The notes under the pieces: model-generated | What the model was told of the DNA's origin: nothing | Seen by the model: only the letters and a program-made list of their open reading frames with translations | Databases searched by the model: none | In this document: positions 8,976 to 16,687 of the stretch, piece after piece | Numbering within the stretch: the stretch's first letter is position 1 | Layout of the letters: each line of letters opens with the position of its first letter | Assembly (NCBI GenBank): GCA_019118925.1 | Contig: DWYC01000046.1 | Location: forward strand, 1 to 55,153 | Length of the DNA: 55,153 nt | From: Candidatus Flavonifractor intestinipullorum | GTDB taxonomy: Bacteria; Bacillota; Clostridia; Oscillospirales; Oscillospiraceae | Direction of reading: 5' to 3' | Translations under genes and position numbers: made by a program

Positions 8976-9320
8976 ATGGAAGAGACGTTGGAACTGGCCA
9001 AGACGCTGGGCCGGGTGGACCAGGAGGACTGGGCGAGGCTGGAGCTGTTGTGCCGGGCGGCGGAGACCGAGCTGAAGCATTGGCTCCGCCCCGGCGTGAC
9101 CGAGGCCGACTGCGGGGAGGCGTTTCCCCTGGCCGCGGCCTGGCTGGCTCTGGCCGGTCTGGAGGAGGAGATGCCGGTGGAGCGTTTCTCCGCCGGAGAT
9201 GTGACCATTCAGACCGGCAGCGCCGCCTCCCGGCGGAGCGGACGGGAGGCGCTGGCCCGGAGAACCCTGCGCCCCTGGCTGCGGGACGAGGGATTCCGGT
9301 TCCGGGGGGTGCGGGGATGA
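8976..9320 (+). CDS. Head-tail connector protein (first of three)
   Basis: A 114-residue mostly helical acidic protein. It follows the capsid gene by 31 bases, with AAGGAGG before its ATG. The order (capsid, then three small overlapping genes, then sheath) corresponds to XkdH, XkdI and XkdJ of PBSX. Helices such as WARLELLCRAAETELKHWL and CGEAFPLAAAWLALAGLEEEM fit a gp6/YqbG-like adaptor that binds the portal. Its stop overlaps the next start as ATGA. The family is inferred from position and secondary structure. Confidence 0.6.
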   Translation: MEETLELAKTLGRVDQEDWARLELLCRAAETELKHWLRPGVTEADCGEAFPLAAAWLALAGLEEEMPVERFSAGDVTIQTGSAASRRSGREALARRTLRPWLRDEGFRFRGVRG

Positions 9321-9652
9321 AGCGGAAGCTGTTTGGAGCCGTGCTGCGCCGGTACGGCCAGCCGGTGGAGCGCACCAACGCGGCGGGAGAGACCGCGGCG
9401 GGCCGGGCCTTCGTCCAGCCGCTGGCCGAACAGGGGAGCGGAGCCCTCCAGGTCCGCCCGACCCCCATCGGCACGCGCCGGGGAGACCGTTTTCTCTATT
9501 TGGGAGAGGCGGGCCTCCCCCTGGCGGCCGGGGACTATGTGGAGTGCCGGGGCGGCCGCTACCGGGTCTCCTGCGCCCATCCCATCCAGGTGGGAGAGGA
9601 CCTCTCGCACTGGTGGGGCATCCTCCGGCCCCAGGCGGAGGATACGCCATGA
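9317..9652 (+). CDS. Head-tail joining protein (second of three)
   Basis: A 111-residue protein with a beta-rich C-terminal half (GDRFLYLGEAGLPLAAGDYVECRGGRYRV) that resembles the stopper-type head-closure proteins with a small barrel (YqbH/XkdI position). ATGA overlap joins it to both neighbours. The role, plugging the portal and bridging to the tail, is inferred from synteny. Confidence 0.58.
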   Translation: MKRKLFGAVLRRYGQPVERTNAAGETAAGRAFVQPLAEQGSGALQVRPTPIGTRRGDRFLYLGEAGLPLAAGDYVECRGGRYRVSCAHPIQVGEDLSHWWGILRPQAEDTP

Positions 9653-10152
9653 CCGGACTGGATCAGATTCGGGAGGCCGTGGCGGACTACCTGAATCAGA
9701 ACGGCGTGAAGGCCGTGACCGCCTGGGCGGCCCAGCCCCGGGACGGGGCGGGCACACCGGTGTGCGCCGTCTCTCTGCGCCGGTGCGAGGCGGTGGGAAG
9801 CGCCTTTTGCGACTATCTGGGCGAGCGCTACAACCCGGAGACGGCCTCCTGGCAGGCTCTTTACGGAAAACGGGTGGAGGTGACCCTGGGACTCGACCTG
9901 TATGCCGGGGCCGACGCAGGGGGGGAGGAGGCCATCCGCGCCGCCTTTGACGCGCTGGCCGGGGCCCTCCAGAACGGCGGCCCGGAGGGACTGCGCCTGG
10001 AGCGGCTTACCTGCGGCGAGACGGAATTTGACGTGGAAGAAGGGCGCTACCGCTGCGGCGTAGAGGCGGCCGGACGGGCGTTCCTCTGCGCCGCGGCCGA
10101 GGAGGGAGAGCTCTTCCTGGATTTTGTGTTGAAGGGAGAATGGAAGCATTGA
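9649..10152 (+). CDS. Tail terminator-like protein (third connector)
   Basis: A 167-residue alpha/beta protein in the slot just before the sheath gene, where PBSX carries XkdJ-type and other myoviruses carry the tail-terminator ring protein. The N terminus (LDQIREAVADYLNQNGVKAVTAWAA) and the strand RVEVTLGLDLYAG followed by EEAIRAAFDALAGAL fit that fold. The ATG at 9649 overlaps the previous stop as ATGA. Its own stop overlaps the beginning of the sheath gene. Assignment is by position and predicted fold only. Confidence 0.55.
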   Translation: MTGLDQIREAVADYLNQNGVKAVTAWAAQPRDGAGTPVCAVSLRRCEAVGSAFCDYLGERYNPETASWQALYGKRVEVTLGLDLYAGADAGGEEAIRAAFDALAGALQNGGPEGLRLERLTCGETEFDVEEGRYRCGVEAAGRAFLCAAAEEGELFLDFVLKGEWKH

Positions 10153-11186
10153 GCAGTATGACGACCCATGAACGGCCGGGAGTCTACTCCGCCTACGACG
10201 CCTCGGCGGTGGTGAACGGCGGCGGCGCCGGCGCGGTGGTGGGCATCGCCGCCGTCAGCGAGGCGGAGGATGCCGGTACGCTCTTCCGCCTGAGCCGCTA
10301 CGAGGAGGCGGCCGGCGCCTTCGGCGCGGAGGACGCCCTGACCAAGCTGGTGCGCCTCCTGTTCCAGAACGGCGCGTCCGAGGTGCGGGCCGTACCGGTG
10401 GAGAGCAGCAGCGGCTATACCGCCGCCTTCGCGCTGCTGGAGCAGGAGGAGGACATCGCGGTAATGACCTGCGACAGCACCGACGCCACGGTGCACCAGG
10501 CCCTGCGGCAGAGCGTGGAGACGGCCTCCCAGGAGCGGCGGGAGCGCATCGCCGTGGTGGAGGGGCCCTCCTCCGAGAATGCCACCCAGCTTGCCGCCCG
10601 GGCGGGGGTCCTCAACGCCGAGCGCATGGTGCTGGTGGGACCCGCCGCCTCCGACGGGGCGGGCACCCTGGCCGCCGCCGTGGCTGGGGCCATCGCCGGG
10701 GAGACCGACCCCGCCGTCCCCCTGGGGGGCGCGGAGCTGCGGGGGCTGAGCGGCCTGACCGCCCGGTACGGCGAGAGCGAGATCGATGTGCTCATCCGGG
10801 GCGGCGTCACCCCGGTGGAGGAGGTGGGCGGCGTCATTTCCGTGGTGAGAGGCGTGACCACCCGCACCAAGACCGGCCAGGCCGCCGACGCCACCTGGCG
10901 GGAGCTGACCACCATCCGGATTGTGGACGACGTGATTCCCACCATCCGGGACGCCCTGCGCAGCCGGTTCCGCCGGGCCAAGAACACCGAGCAGAGCCGG
11001 GGGGCCATCCGCTCTCAGGTGGTGCTGGAGCTGGAGAACAAGCTCAGCCGGGAGATCATCACCGGCTACGGCGATGTGACCGCCCAGGCCGATGGGGAAA
11101 ACCCCACCGTGTGCGTGGTGGAGTTCTCCTTTACGGTGGCCCACGGCCTCAACCAGATCTGGATCAGCGCCCACATCACCGTGTAA
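10140..11186 (+). CDS. Contractile tail sheath protein
   Basis: Outer sheath of a contractile tail, 348 residues, on the short side for the family. The N terminus THERPGVYSAYDASAVVN and the central RIAVVEGPSS and ERMVLVGPAA strands match XkdK-type sheaths, as does the C-terminal half (GVISVVRGVTTRTKTG... WRELTTIRIVDDVIPTIRDALR and FTVAHGLNQIWISAHI). Start choice is uncertain: ATG at 10140 is nearly on top of the GGGAG, while TTG at 10149 overlaps the previous stop and sits 10 bases from it, and ATG at 10158 is also possible. The presence of a sheath makes this a myovirus-type machine. Confidence 0.88.
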   Translation: MEALSSMTTHERPGVYSAYDASAVVNGGGAGAVVGIAAVSEAEDAGTLFRLSRYEEAAGAFGAEDALTKLVRLLFQNGASEVRAVPVESSSGYTAAFALLEQEEDIAVMTCDSTDATVHQALRQSVETASQERRERIAVVEGPSSENATQLAARAGVLNAERMVLVGPAASDGAGTLAAAVAGAIAGETDPAVPLGGAELRGLSGLTARYGESEIDVLIRGGVTPVEEVGGVISVVRGVTTRTKTGQAADATWRELTTIRIVDDVIPTIRDALRSRFRRAKNTEQSRGAIRSQVVLELENKLSREIITGYGDVTAQADGENPTVCVVEFSFTVAHGLNQIWISAHITV

Positions 11187-11198
11187 GGAGGGATTGCC

Positions 11199-11588
11199 AT
11201 GGAGATCACCGGATTTCCAACCAGCAGCGACATCTACCTGGAGGTAGACGGCACCCGGGTGGCCGTGGTGCAGAGCTACTCCGCCCGGAGTACCCGCACC
11301 AGCCAGAGTGTGGAGGCCTTCGGTGAGGACCAGCCGGTGGCGACCATTCCGGGCCAGCAGAACCACGTCATCGAGCTCACCCGGCTCTACGCCACCGACG
11401 AGGCCATCCGGGACGGCATCGATTTTCACAGCCTGGAGGATTTCAGTCTGGTCATCTGTAAACCGGACCGGAAGATTATCTACTCCGGCTGCCAGTGGAG
11501 CAGCATCAGCGAGACGGGCGCGCTGGGGGCCATGGTGGTGGAGAAAATCACCGTAGTGGCCGCCAAGCGCATCGAGACCGCCCCATGA
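11199..11588 (+). CDS. Tail tube protein (XkdM-like)
   Basis: Inner tube subunit, 129 residues, close to the usual length of about 140-150. The gene follows the sheath by 12 bases with AAGGAGG before the ATG. Features of the family include the N-terminal TSSDIYLEVDGTRVAVVQSYSA, the central QQNHVIELTRLY and the C-terminal end ETGALGAMVVEKITVVAAKRI, which fit the tube beta-barrel. Its stop overlaps the next start (ATGA). Confidence 0.82.
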   Translation: MEITGFPTSSDIYLEVDGTRVAVVQSYSARSTRTSQSVEAFGEDQPVATIPGQQNHVIELTRLYATDEAIRDGIDFHSLEDFSLVICKPDRKIIYSGCQWSSISETGALGAMVVEKITVVAAKRIETAP

Positions 11589-12220
11589 GCCGGGCGGTAG
11601 AGGCCCTCCTAGCCGGGGCAGAGCGGATGGCTCTGGGGGACGGGCGGTTTCTCCGCCTGCTCTCCGCCCAGGAGACCCTGGAGGCCCGGCGGGAGGGAGA
11701 AGCTCTGGCCCGGACCGGGAGGGAGAAGGCGCTGTGCAGCAACGCGGCCCTCCTCGCCCGGGCGCTGGAGGGGCCGGAGGGCCCGCTTTTCTCCCACGCA
11801 CAGGCGGCGCTGGAGGGGATGACCGCCCGGGAGATCGGAGTGCTGAGCGCCCAGTGGGCGGCCTTCGACCGGGCACAAAATCCCACTCCCGAGCATCCGG
11901 AACAGGTGGAAGAATGGAAACGGGAGCTGGCCGGGCACACCGGCGAGCGGCTGCGCTGGCGGGTGCTGCGGGCCTTCGGGGTGCTCCCCCACGAGGAGCG
12001 GGCCCGGAGCATGAAAGAGCGGGATGTGCTCCGCTGCGCCCTGCATCTGCTGCTGGACCAGGAAGAGGAGCTGGAGCGCCTGTGCCCCGCCTGCCGCCGG
12101 GAGGCCCTGGAGGGGCGCTGCCCCGTGTGCGGAGCCCCTGTGGGAGCGGCCGAGGCCGGGGAGAACGCTGCCTTTGACCGGGAACGCTACAAGGCCCTCA
12201 GCCGGGGGGTGCGGCCGTGA
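11585..12220 (+). CDS. Tail assembly chaperone-like protein with zinc ribbon
   Basis: A 211-residue protein in the XkdN/tail-assembly-chaperone position, between the tube and the tape-measure slot. It is largely helical and charged; RREGEALARTGREKALCSNAALLARALEG and EHPEQVEEWKRELAGHTGERLRWRVL are typical stretches. Near the C terminus, LCPACRREALEGRCPVCGAP is a CxxC-x9-CxxC zinc ribbon, not expected in chaperones of this type. Chaperones of long-tailed phages often use a programmed frameshift; I see no slippery sequence with a second frame here. Role inferred from synteny. Confidence 0.5.
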   Translation: MSRAVEALLAGAERMALGDGRFLRLLSAQETLEARREGEALARTGREKALCSNAALLARALEGPEGPLFSHAQAALEGMTAREIGVLSAQWAAFDRAQNPTPEHPEQVEEWKRELAGHTGERLRWRVLRAFGVLPHEERARSMKERDVLRCALHLLLDQEEELERLCPACRREALEGRCPVCGAPVGAAEAGENAAFDRERYKALSRGVRP

Positions 12221-12765
12221 GAGATGTATTGGAAGAACTGCTGGAGGAGCAGGAGGAGCCGCGGGAGGAGCCGGCGCTGAACTGGGATGAGACGGCGCTC
12301 CCCCGGCGGCGGAGCGGACCGGAGGAGGAGCGCCCGGACACCGGCCCGGCCTCCGCCGGTCCGGCGGGAGGGGAGACGCAGGGGCCGGGAGAGGACCTCC
12401 GGGAGGGGGAGACGCGGCCCTTCCACTGGCCGGAGCCGGAGGAGAAGTTAGCGCGGGAACAGATTTGGCCCGACGGGGGTGCGGCGGATATCCGGCAGCA
12501 GGAAAGCAGCGGCCGCTACCGGCGGGCGGAGGGCGGCCGGGAGCGCGGAGAAACGCCCTCCCCGGCCCGGAATACCGGCCGTGAGCGCCTCTACCAGACG
12601 CTGCGGCGGCAGGCGGAGGCCCTGGCCTACGGGGGTGCACCGGGCCGGAGCGCCCCCATCGCCCTGGAGCGCCCCGGTCCGGCGGGCGGGAGCGCCCTGC
12701 TGGACTGGGACCGGGCGGTGGAACGGGACGCCCGGCGGTATGACGGACCCTTCCCGCTCTACTGA
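12217..12765 (+). CDS. Disordered hydrophilic protein in the tape-measure slot
   Basis: A 182-residue protein starting with GTG that overlaps the preceding stop. It is rich in Glu, Arg, Gly and Pro (LEELLEEQEEPREEP, RRRSGPEEERPDTGPAS, GGRERGETPSP) and has no hydrophobic segment, no long coiled coil and no recognisable domain. In PBSX-like tails this position, between the chaperone and the LysM protein, holds a tape measure usually well over 600 residues. This gene is therefore either a very reduced tape measure, a replacement, or an unrelated protein left after loss of the tape measure. No stop or frameshift marks a decayed large gene. Confidence 0.6.
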   Translation: MRDVLEELLEEQEEPREEPALNWDETALPRRRSGPEEERPDTGPASAGPAGGETQGPGEDLREGETRPFHWPEPEEKLAREQIWPDGGAADIRQQESSGRYRRAEGGRERGETPSPARNTGRERLYQTLRRQAEALAYGGAPGRSAPIALERPGPAGGSALLDWDRAVERDARRYDGPFPLY

Positions 12766-12788
12766 CCCCAAGGGAAGGAGAAAACGAG

Positions 12789-13364
12789 ATGCGACTGAGC
12801 GCCATGCGCTATAAAACCTTTGTCTGGCCCCACAACCCCAGAACCTATGCCATTGAATATCAGCGGACGATGGCGGTGAACAAGGTGCCCTACGGCCGCT
12901 ACCAGCTCCAGGACCTGGGCCCCACCCGCCGCATTTTGCGGGGCGAGGGTGAGTTCGTAGGCGAGGAGGCCTATGCCCAGTTTCAGGCCCTGGCCTCCGT
13001 GTTCTACCAGGAGGGGCCGGGACTGCTGGTGCACCCGGTCTGGCAGTGCGCCAACGCCTATTTTGCCGAACTCTCCCTGGCGCAGGAGCCCCGGCGGGAC
13101 TATGTGCGGTATACCTTCGCCTTCTGGGAGAGCTACGACGGCTACGCCCAGGGACTGAGCGAGAGCGCCGCAGCCCAGAGCTCCGCCGGGACGGAGACGT
13201 CCGGCGGCTCCTCCGCCGCACGCTGGCACACGGTGGTCAAGGGCGAGAGCCTCTGGTCCATTGCGGCCCAGTACAACCGGAGCCTGAATGAGCTCATCGC
13301 CCTCAACCCCCAGATCAAAAACCCCAACCTCATTCAGGTGGGGGAGAAAGTGCGGGTGGCCTAG
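12789..13364 (+). CDS. LysM-containing baseplate protein (XkdP-like)
   Basis: A 191-residue protein. Residues 1-120 (MRYKTFVWPHNPRTYAIEYQ... WESYDGY) match the N-terminal part of XkdP-type tail proteins. A Ser/Gly-rich linker follows, then one LysM domain (about 145-191: WHTVVKGESLWSIAAQYNRS... LIQVGEKVRVA), a peptidoglycan-binding fold. It acts at the tail tip, near the hub. The ATG has AAGGAG 8 bases upstream. It directly precedes the hub gene, as in PBSX. Confidence 0.82.
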   Translation: MRLSAMRYKTFVWPHNPRTYAIEYQRTMAVNKVPYGRYQLQDLGPTRRILRGEGEFVGEEAYAQFQALASVFYQEGPGLLVHPVWQCANAYFAELSLAQEPRRDYVRYTFAFWESYDGYAQGLSESAAAQSSAGTETSGGSSAARWHTVVKGESLWSIAAQYNRSLNELIALNPQIKNPNLIQVGEKVRVA

Positions 13365-13365
13365 G

Positions 13366-14310
13366 GTGGAGTGTTGGCTGGAAGATAGCCGGGGAACGCG
13401 GCTGACGCTGCCGCCCCAGACACAGTGGCGCTTCTCCTATACCTCCGGGACCCCCGCCGACAGCTTTGAGGTGGAATGCCTCTGGGGGGACCAGGCGGAC
13501 GAGCGCCTGACCGGCGGCGTGTATTTTTTGGCCCGGGAGGGGAGCGAGCGGGTCTTTACCGGCCTGGTGGACGAGTGCGAGAGCCGGTGGGATGAAAGCG
13601 GAAGCCGCCTGAGCATCCGGGGGCGGGGTATGGCCGCCCGCCTGCTGGACAACGAGGCGAGAGGGGCCGACTATCAGGTGGCCACCTGGGCGGATATCCT
13701 GCGGGATCATGTGACCCCCTATGGAATCACCGCCCTGGGCGGGGAGAACCTGCCCCACGTCTCCGGCTTTTCCATAGCGACGGGCAGCAGCGAGTGGAGC
13801 GTGGTCTACCAATTCGCCCGCTATTACGGGGGAGTGGAGCCCCGCTTTGACCGCCTGGGACGGCTGGTTGTGGAGGACGCGTCGGCTGGGCGGCATCTTG
13901 TCCTGGACCAGACCTGTCCGGTGACCTCCCTCCTGCTGCGGGACAAGCGCTACGGCGTGCTCTCCCAGGTGCTCCTGCGCAACCCCAACGACCAGGGGGA
14001 GCAGACGGTGGTCAACGAGACCTTTGCGGCCCAGGGCGGAATGCGCCGGCAGGTGCTCACCATGCCCCGGAAGAGCGGCTATGAGGCCATGCGCTACCGG
14101 GGAGAATACCAGATTGCCTGCTCCGCCGAGGAGCTGCGGCGGCTGGAGCTGCGCGCGGCGGCGCCGTGGCTGGCGTTCCCGGGAGACCGGGTGGAGCTGC
14201 GCTTGGAGCGGCCCCGCCTGACCGGGCTCTGGCGGGTGCGGGAGAGTGTCTGCGGCTGCGGCGCTCAGGGGAATTATACGGAACTGGACCTGTGTCCGCA
14301 GGCCCAGTGA
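13366..14310 (+). CDS. Baseplate hub protein (XkdQ-like)
   Basis: A 314-residue hub subunit of the gp27/gpD type that joins tube to spike. The start is GTG at 13366, one base after the preceding stop, giving VECWLEDSRGTRL. Hub-like segments are LSIRGRGMAARLLDNEA, QVATWADILRDHVTPYGI and GSSEWSVVYQFARYYGGVEPRFD, with a C-terminal WLAFPGDRVELRLERPRLTGLWRVRES barrel. Synteny (LysM protein, hub, spike, gp25) supports the call. No strong ribosome binding site sits before the GTG, so translation may depend on coupling. Confidence 0.8.
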   Translation: MECWLEDSRGTRLTLPPQTQWRFSYTSGTPADSFEVECLWGDQADERLTGGVYFLAREGSERVFTGLVDECESRWDESGSRLSIRGRGMAARLLDNEARGADYQVATWADILRDHVTPYGITALGGENLPHVSGFSIATGSSEWSVVYQFARYYGGVEPRFDRLGRLVVEDASAGRHLVLDQTCPVTSLLLRDKRYGVLSQVLLRNPNDQGEQTVVNETFAAQGGMRRQVLTMPRKSGYEAMRYRGEYQIACSAEELRRLELRAAAPWLAFPGDRVELRLERPRLTGLWRVRESVCGCGAQGNYTELDLCPQAQ

Positions 14311-14322
14311 GGAGGAGAGAAC

Positions 14323-14685
14323 ATGTGGCTGTCCAAACAGGGGCGCACGCCGCCCCGGCCGGAGGAGACCGCCCGGGTGGGACGGGTCACCCTGCCCGAC
14401 GACCCGGCGGGCGTATGGACGGGGAGCGAGCGGCGGGATGTGGCCGTGTTCGGCCCGGGGGGTTATGCCTGGCGGCCCGCCGCGGGAGAAGAAGTATTGG
14501 TTCTCAAAGCCGGGGAGGAAGCCTGCCTGGCCGGAGTCCGGTGTACCGGAGTCCCGGAACCGGGCGAGGTATGGATCACCGGCCCCGGGGGCAGCGCCAT
14601 CCGGCTTAAGAGCGGCGGCGTGGTGGACATCACCGGGACGGCCCTGCGCTTCAACGGCGCGGTGCTGGCCGGGGAGGTGGAGTGA
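14323..14685 (+). CDS. Baseplate spike protein (gpV/gp45-like)
   Basis: A 120-residue protein with an N-terminal OB-like barrel (ARVGRVTLPDDPAG... YAWRPAAGEEVLVLKAG) followed by a short repetitive beta segment (GEVWITGPGGSAIRLKSGGVVDITGTALRFNG), as in small central spikes that pierce the envelope. It is short for the family, with no extra effector or lysozyme domain. GGAGGAG precedes the ATG. It lies between hub and gp25, where this protein is expected. Confidence 0.75.
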   Translation: MWLSKQGRTPPRPEETARVGRVTLPDDPAGVWTGSERRDVAVFGPGGYAWRPAAGEEVLVLKAGEEACLAGVRCTGVPEPGEVWITGPGGSAIRLKSGGVVDITGTALRFNGAVLAGEVE

Positions 14686-14686
14686 G

Positions 14687-15031
14687 ATGGAGCGGATGCT
14701 GCGGGAGGGCGACTATGTGCCCGATGGCCGGGGCGGCGTACAGACGGTGGAGGGGGCCCGGGAGCTCTTGGAGCGGGTCCTGTGGAAGCTGTGTGTGCGC
14801 CGGGGGAGTTTTCCCCTGCTGCCCGAGCTGGGCAGTCAGCTCTGGCGGCTTTCCGGGGTAAAAAGCAGCCAGCGCCAGGCCCTGGCCCGGCAGTATGTGG
14901 CCGAGGCCCTGTCCGATGAGGAGGGGCTCTCGATCACGGATGTGCGCCTGACCGGAGAGGGCGGAGACGGAACGCTGCGGGTGGAACTGGAGTGGCGGGG
15001 GGAGTCCCTGGCGGTAGAGACCGCGGTGTAA
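14687..15031 (+). CDS. Baseplate wedge protein (gp25/XkdS-like)
   Basis: A 114-residue protein of the gp25-like wedge family that triggers sheath assembly. Family-like features are TVEGARELLERVLWKLCVRRGSFPLLPELGSQLWRL near the N terminus and a strand pair DVRLTGEGGDGTLRVELEWRGESL at the end. The ATG lies one base after the spike gene's stop. It precedes gpJ, as in other contractile systems. Confidence 0.8.
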   Translation: MERMLREGDYVPDGRGGVQTVEGARELLERVLWKLCVRRGSFPLLPELGSQLWRLSGVKSSQRQALARQYVAEALSDEEGLSITDVRLTGEGGDGTLRVELEWRGESLAVETAV

Positions 15032-15044
15032 GGAGGGAGTATCC

Positions 15045-16109
15045 ATCAAAGAGATTGCGGAAATTTACGGGGAGATGCTGGAGACCTTCCGGAACGAGAC
15101 CGGAGGAGAGCCCTCCGGCACCAGCGATCTGGCGGTACGGCTCTACGCGGTGGCCGCCCAGGTCCACGCCCTGTACGCCCAGAGCGAATGGGTGGCCCGG
15201 CAGTGTTTTCCCCAGAGCGCCCAGGGGGAGTATCTGGACCGGCACGCCCAGCTCCGGGGACTGGGACGGCGCTCCGCCGCCCGGGCCGAGGGGAGCATTA
15301 CCTTCCAGACCACGGCGGCGGCCGCCGCTGCGCTGAGTATCCCGGTGGGGACGGTGTGTATGACGGCGGCCCTGGTGCGCTTTGAGACGGTGGAAGAGGG
15401 GACCATCCCCGCCGGAAGTCAGAGCGTCACCGTCCGGGCCCGGGCCGTAGAGGCCGGGAGCGGAGGCAATGTGGCCGCCGGAACCATCCGCACCATGGCG
15501 GTGGCCCCGGTGGGGGTGAGCAGCTGCACCAATGCGGGGGCCTTCACCGGCGGGACCGACCGGGAGGAGGACGAGGCCCTCCGGACGCGGATTCTGGAGA
15601 CCTTCCGGCGGATGCCCAACGGAGCCAACGCCGCCTATTACCAGCAGGAGGCCATGTCCTTTGAAGAGGTGGCCGCGGTGTCGGTGCTCCCCCGGGCCCG
15701 GGGCGTGGGGACGGTGGATGTGGTGGTCTCCACCCCCCAGGGCGTCCCGGATGAAGAGCTGCTCCAGGCGCTGGAGGACTATTTTGAGACCCGGCGGGAG
15801 ATCGCCGTGGATGTGCAGGTCAAAGCCCCCCAGACCCAGGCGGTCCAGGTGACCGTCTCCGTCTCACCGGCGGAGGGCTACTCCCTCCAGGAGGCCAAAA
15901 ACGCCGCCCAGACGGCGGTAGAGAGCTGGTTTGACGGGACGCGCCTGGGCCGGAGCGTTCTGCGGGCCGAACTGTGCGGCCGGATCTTCGGCCAGGCGGC
16001 GGTGGGCAACTGCGCGCTCACCGCGCCCGCCGCCGACGTGTTTCTGGAGGCCGATGCGCTCCCGACGCTGAGCAGTGTGACGGTGAATGAGCTGGAGGTG
16101 GGGACGTGA
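15045..16109 (+). CDS. Baseplate wedge protein gpJ/XkdT-like, possible ATC start
   Basis: A gpJ-family wedge protein. LYAQSEWVARQCFPQSAQGEYLDRHAQLRGLGRR, AGSGGNVAAGTI, NAGAFTGGTDREEDEALRTRIL and FRRMPNGANAAYYQQEAMS are hallmarks of the family. AGGAGGG sits 7 bases before an ATC at 15045, which would give IKEIAEIYGEMLETF and align with the usual N terminus. The first ATG in frame is 15075 and would remove ten residues; it has no good ribosome binding site. No ATG, GTG or TTG lies at the right distance. I therefore report 15045 and treat the start as unsettled; automated pipelines would choose 15075. Confidence 0.8.
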   Translation: MKEIAEIYGEMLETFRNETGGEPSGTSDLAVRLYAVAAQVHALYAQSEWVARQCFPQSAQGEYLDRHAQLRGLGRRSAARAEGSITFQTTAAAAAALSIPVGTVCMTAALVRFETVEEGTIPAGSQSVTVRARAVEAGSGGNVAAGTIRTMAVAPVGVSSCTNAGAFTGGTDREEDEALRTRILETFRRMPNGANAAYYQQEAMSFEEVAAVSVLPRARGVGTVDVVVSTPQGVPDEELLQALEDYFETRREIAVDVQVKAPQTQAVQVTVSVSPAEGYSLQEAKNAAQTAVESWFDGTRLGRSVLRAELCGRIFGQAAVGNCALTAPAADVFLEADALPTLSSVTVNELEVGT

Positions 16110-16687
16110 GCTACGCCCGCTACCTGAAAGACATGCTGGAACCCATGGGGGTCTACCGGCTGGAGAACAGCCTCAACGGCGCGGAGCTGGAGAGCGCGGG
16201 CGCCGCCCTGGACGGCGTGGACCAGGTGCTGGAGGAGGTGGAGCGGGAGATGCTCCTCCTGACGGCGGAGGACTGGGGCCTTTCGGCGGTGGAGGCGCTG
16301 CTCCGCCGCCGGCCCGCCGCGCCCACGCTGGAACAGCGGCGGGAAGCGCTGGCCGCCCTGCTTCGGATCGGCGGGGACAGCTTTACTTTGGAGGCCATCA
16401 ACGACACGCTGCGGGGATGCGGACTCCAGGCCGTGGCCAGCGAGACGGGCACACCGGGCTATGTGGAGGTGCGCTTTCCCGATGTGCCCGGCATCCCGGA
16501 CGGCATCGAAACCATGCAGGCCATCATTGAGGAGATTCTCCCCGCCCATGTGGGCATCACCTATGTGTACTGGTTCAGTACCTGGGCGGAACTGGAGGAG
16601 CAGCTGGAGACCTGGGGAGACATCGAGGAGCTGGGCCTGACCTGGGGCGAGATGGAAAAGATGGTGGAGGAAGAGGAGGAGCTATGA
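16106..16687 (+). CDS. Baseplate/tail protein gpI (XkdU-like, DUF2313)
   Basis: A 193-residue protein of the gpI/YmfQ type, following gpJ with a GTGA overlap. Features are SYARYLKDMLEPMGVYRLE at the start, RREALAALLRIGGDSFTLEAINDTLRGCG in the middle, and a strand ending LPAHVGITYVYWFSTWAELE. It ends in an acidic tail (EMEKMVEEEEEL). In related phages gpI links the wedge to tail fibres. Confidence 0.8.
   Translation: MSYARYLKDMLEPMGVYRLENSLNGAELESAGAALDGVDQVLEEVEREMLLLTAEDWGLSAVEALLRRRPAAPTLEQRREALAALLRIGGDSFTLEAINDTLRGCGLQAVASETGTPGYVEVRFPDVPGIPDGIETMQAIIEEILPAHVGITYVYWFSTWAELEEQLETWGDIEELGLTWGEMEKMVEEEEEL

Noticed and set aside
10047-11876. 609-residue minus-strand ORF across sheath, tube and chaperone genes
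   Set aside because: Antisense shadow with repeated Gly/His/Val composition; the plus-strand genes have recognisable phage families.
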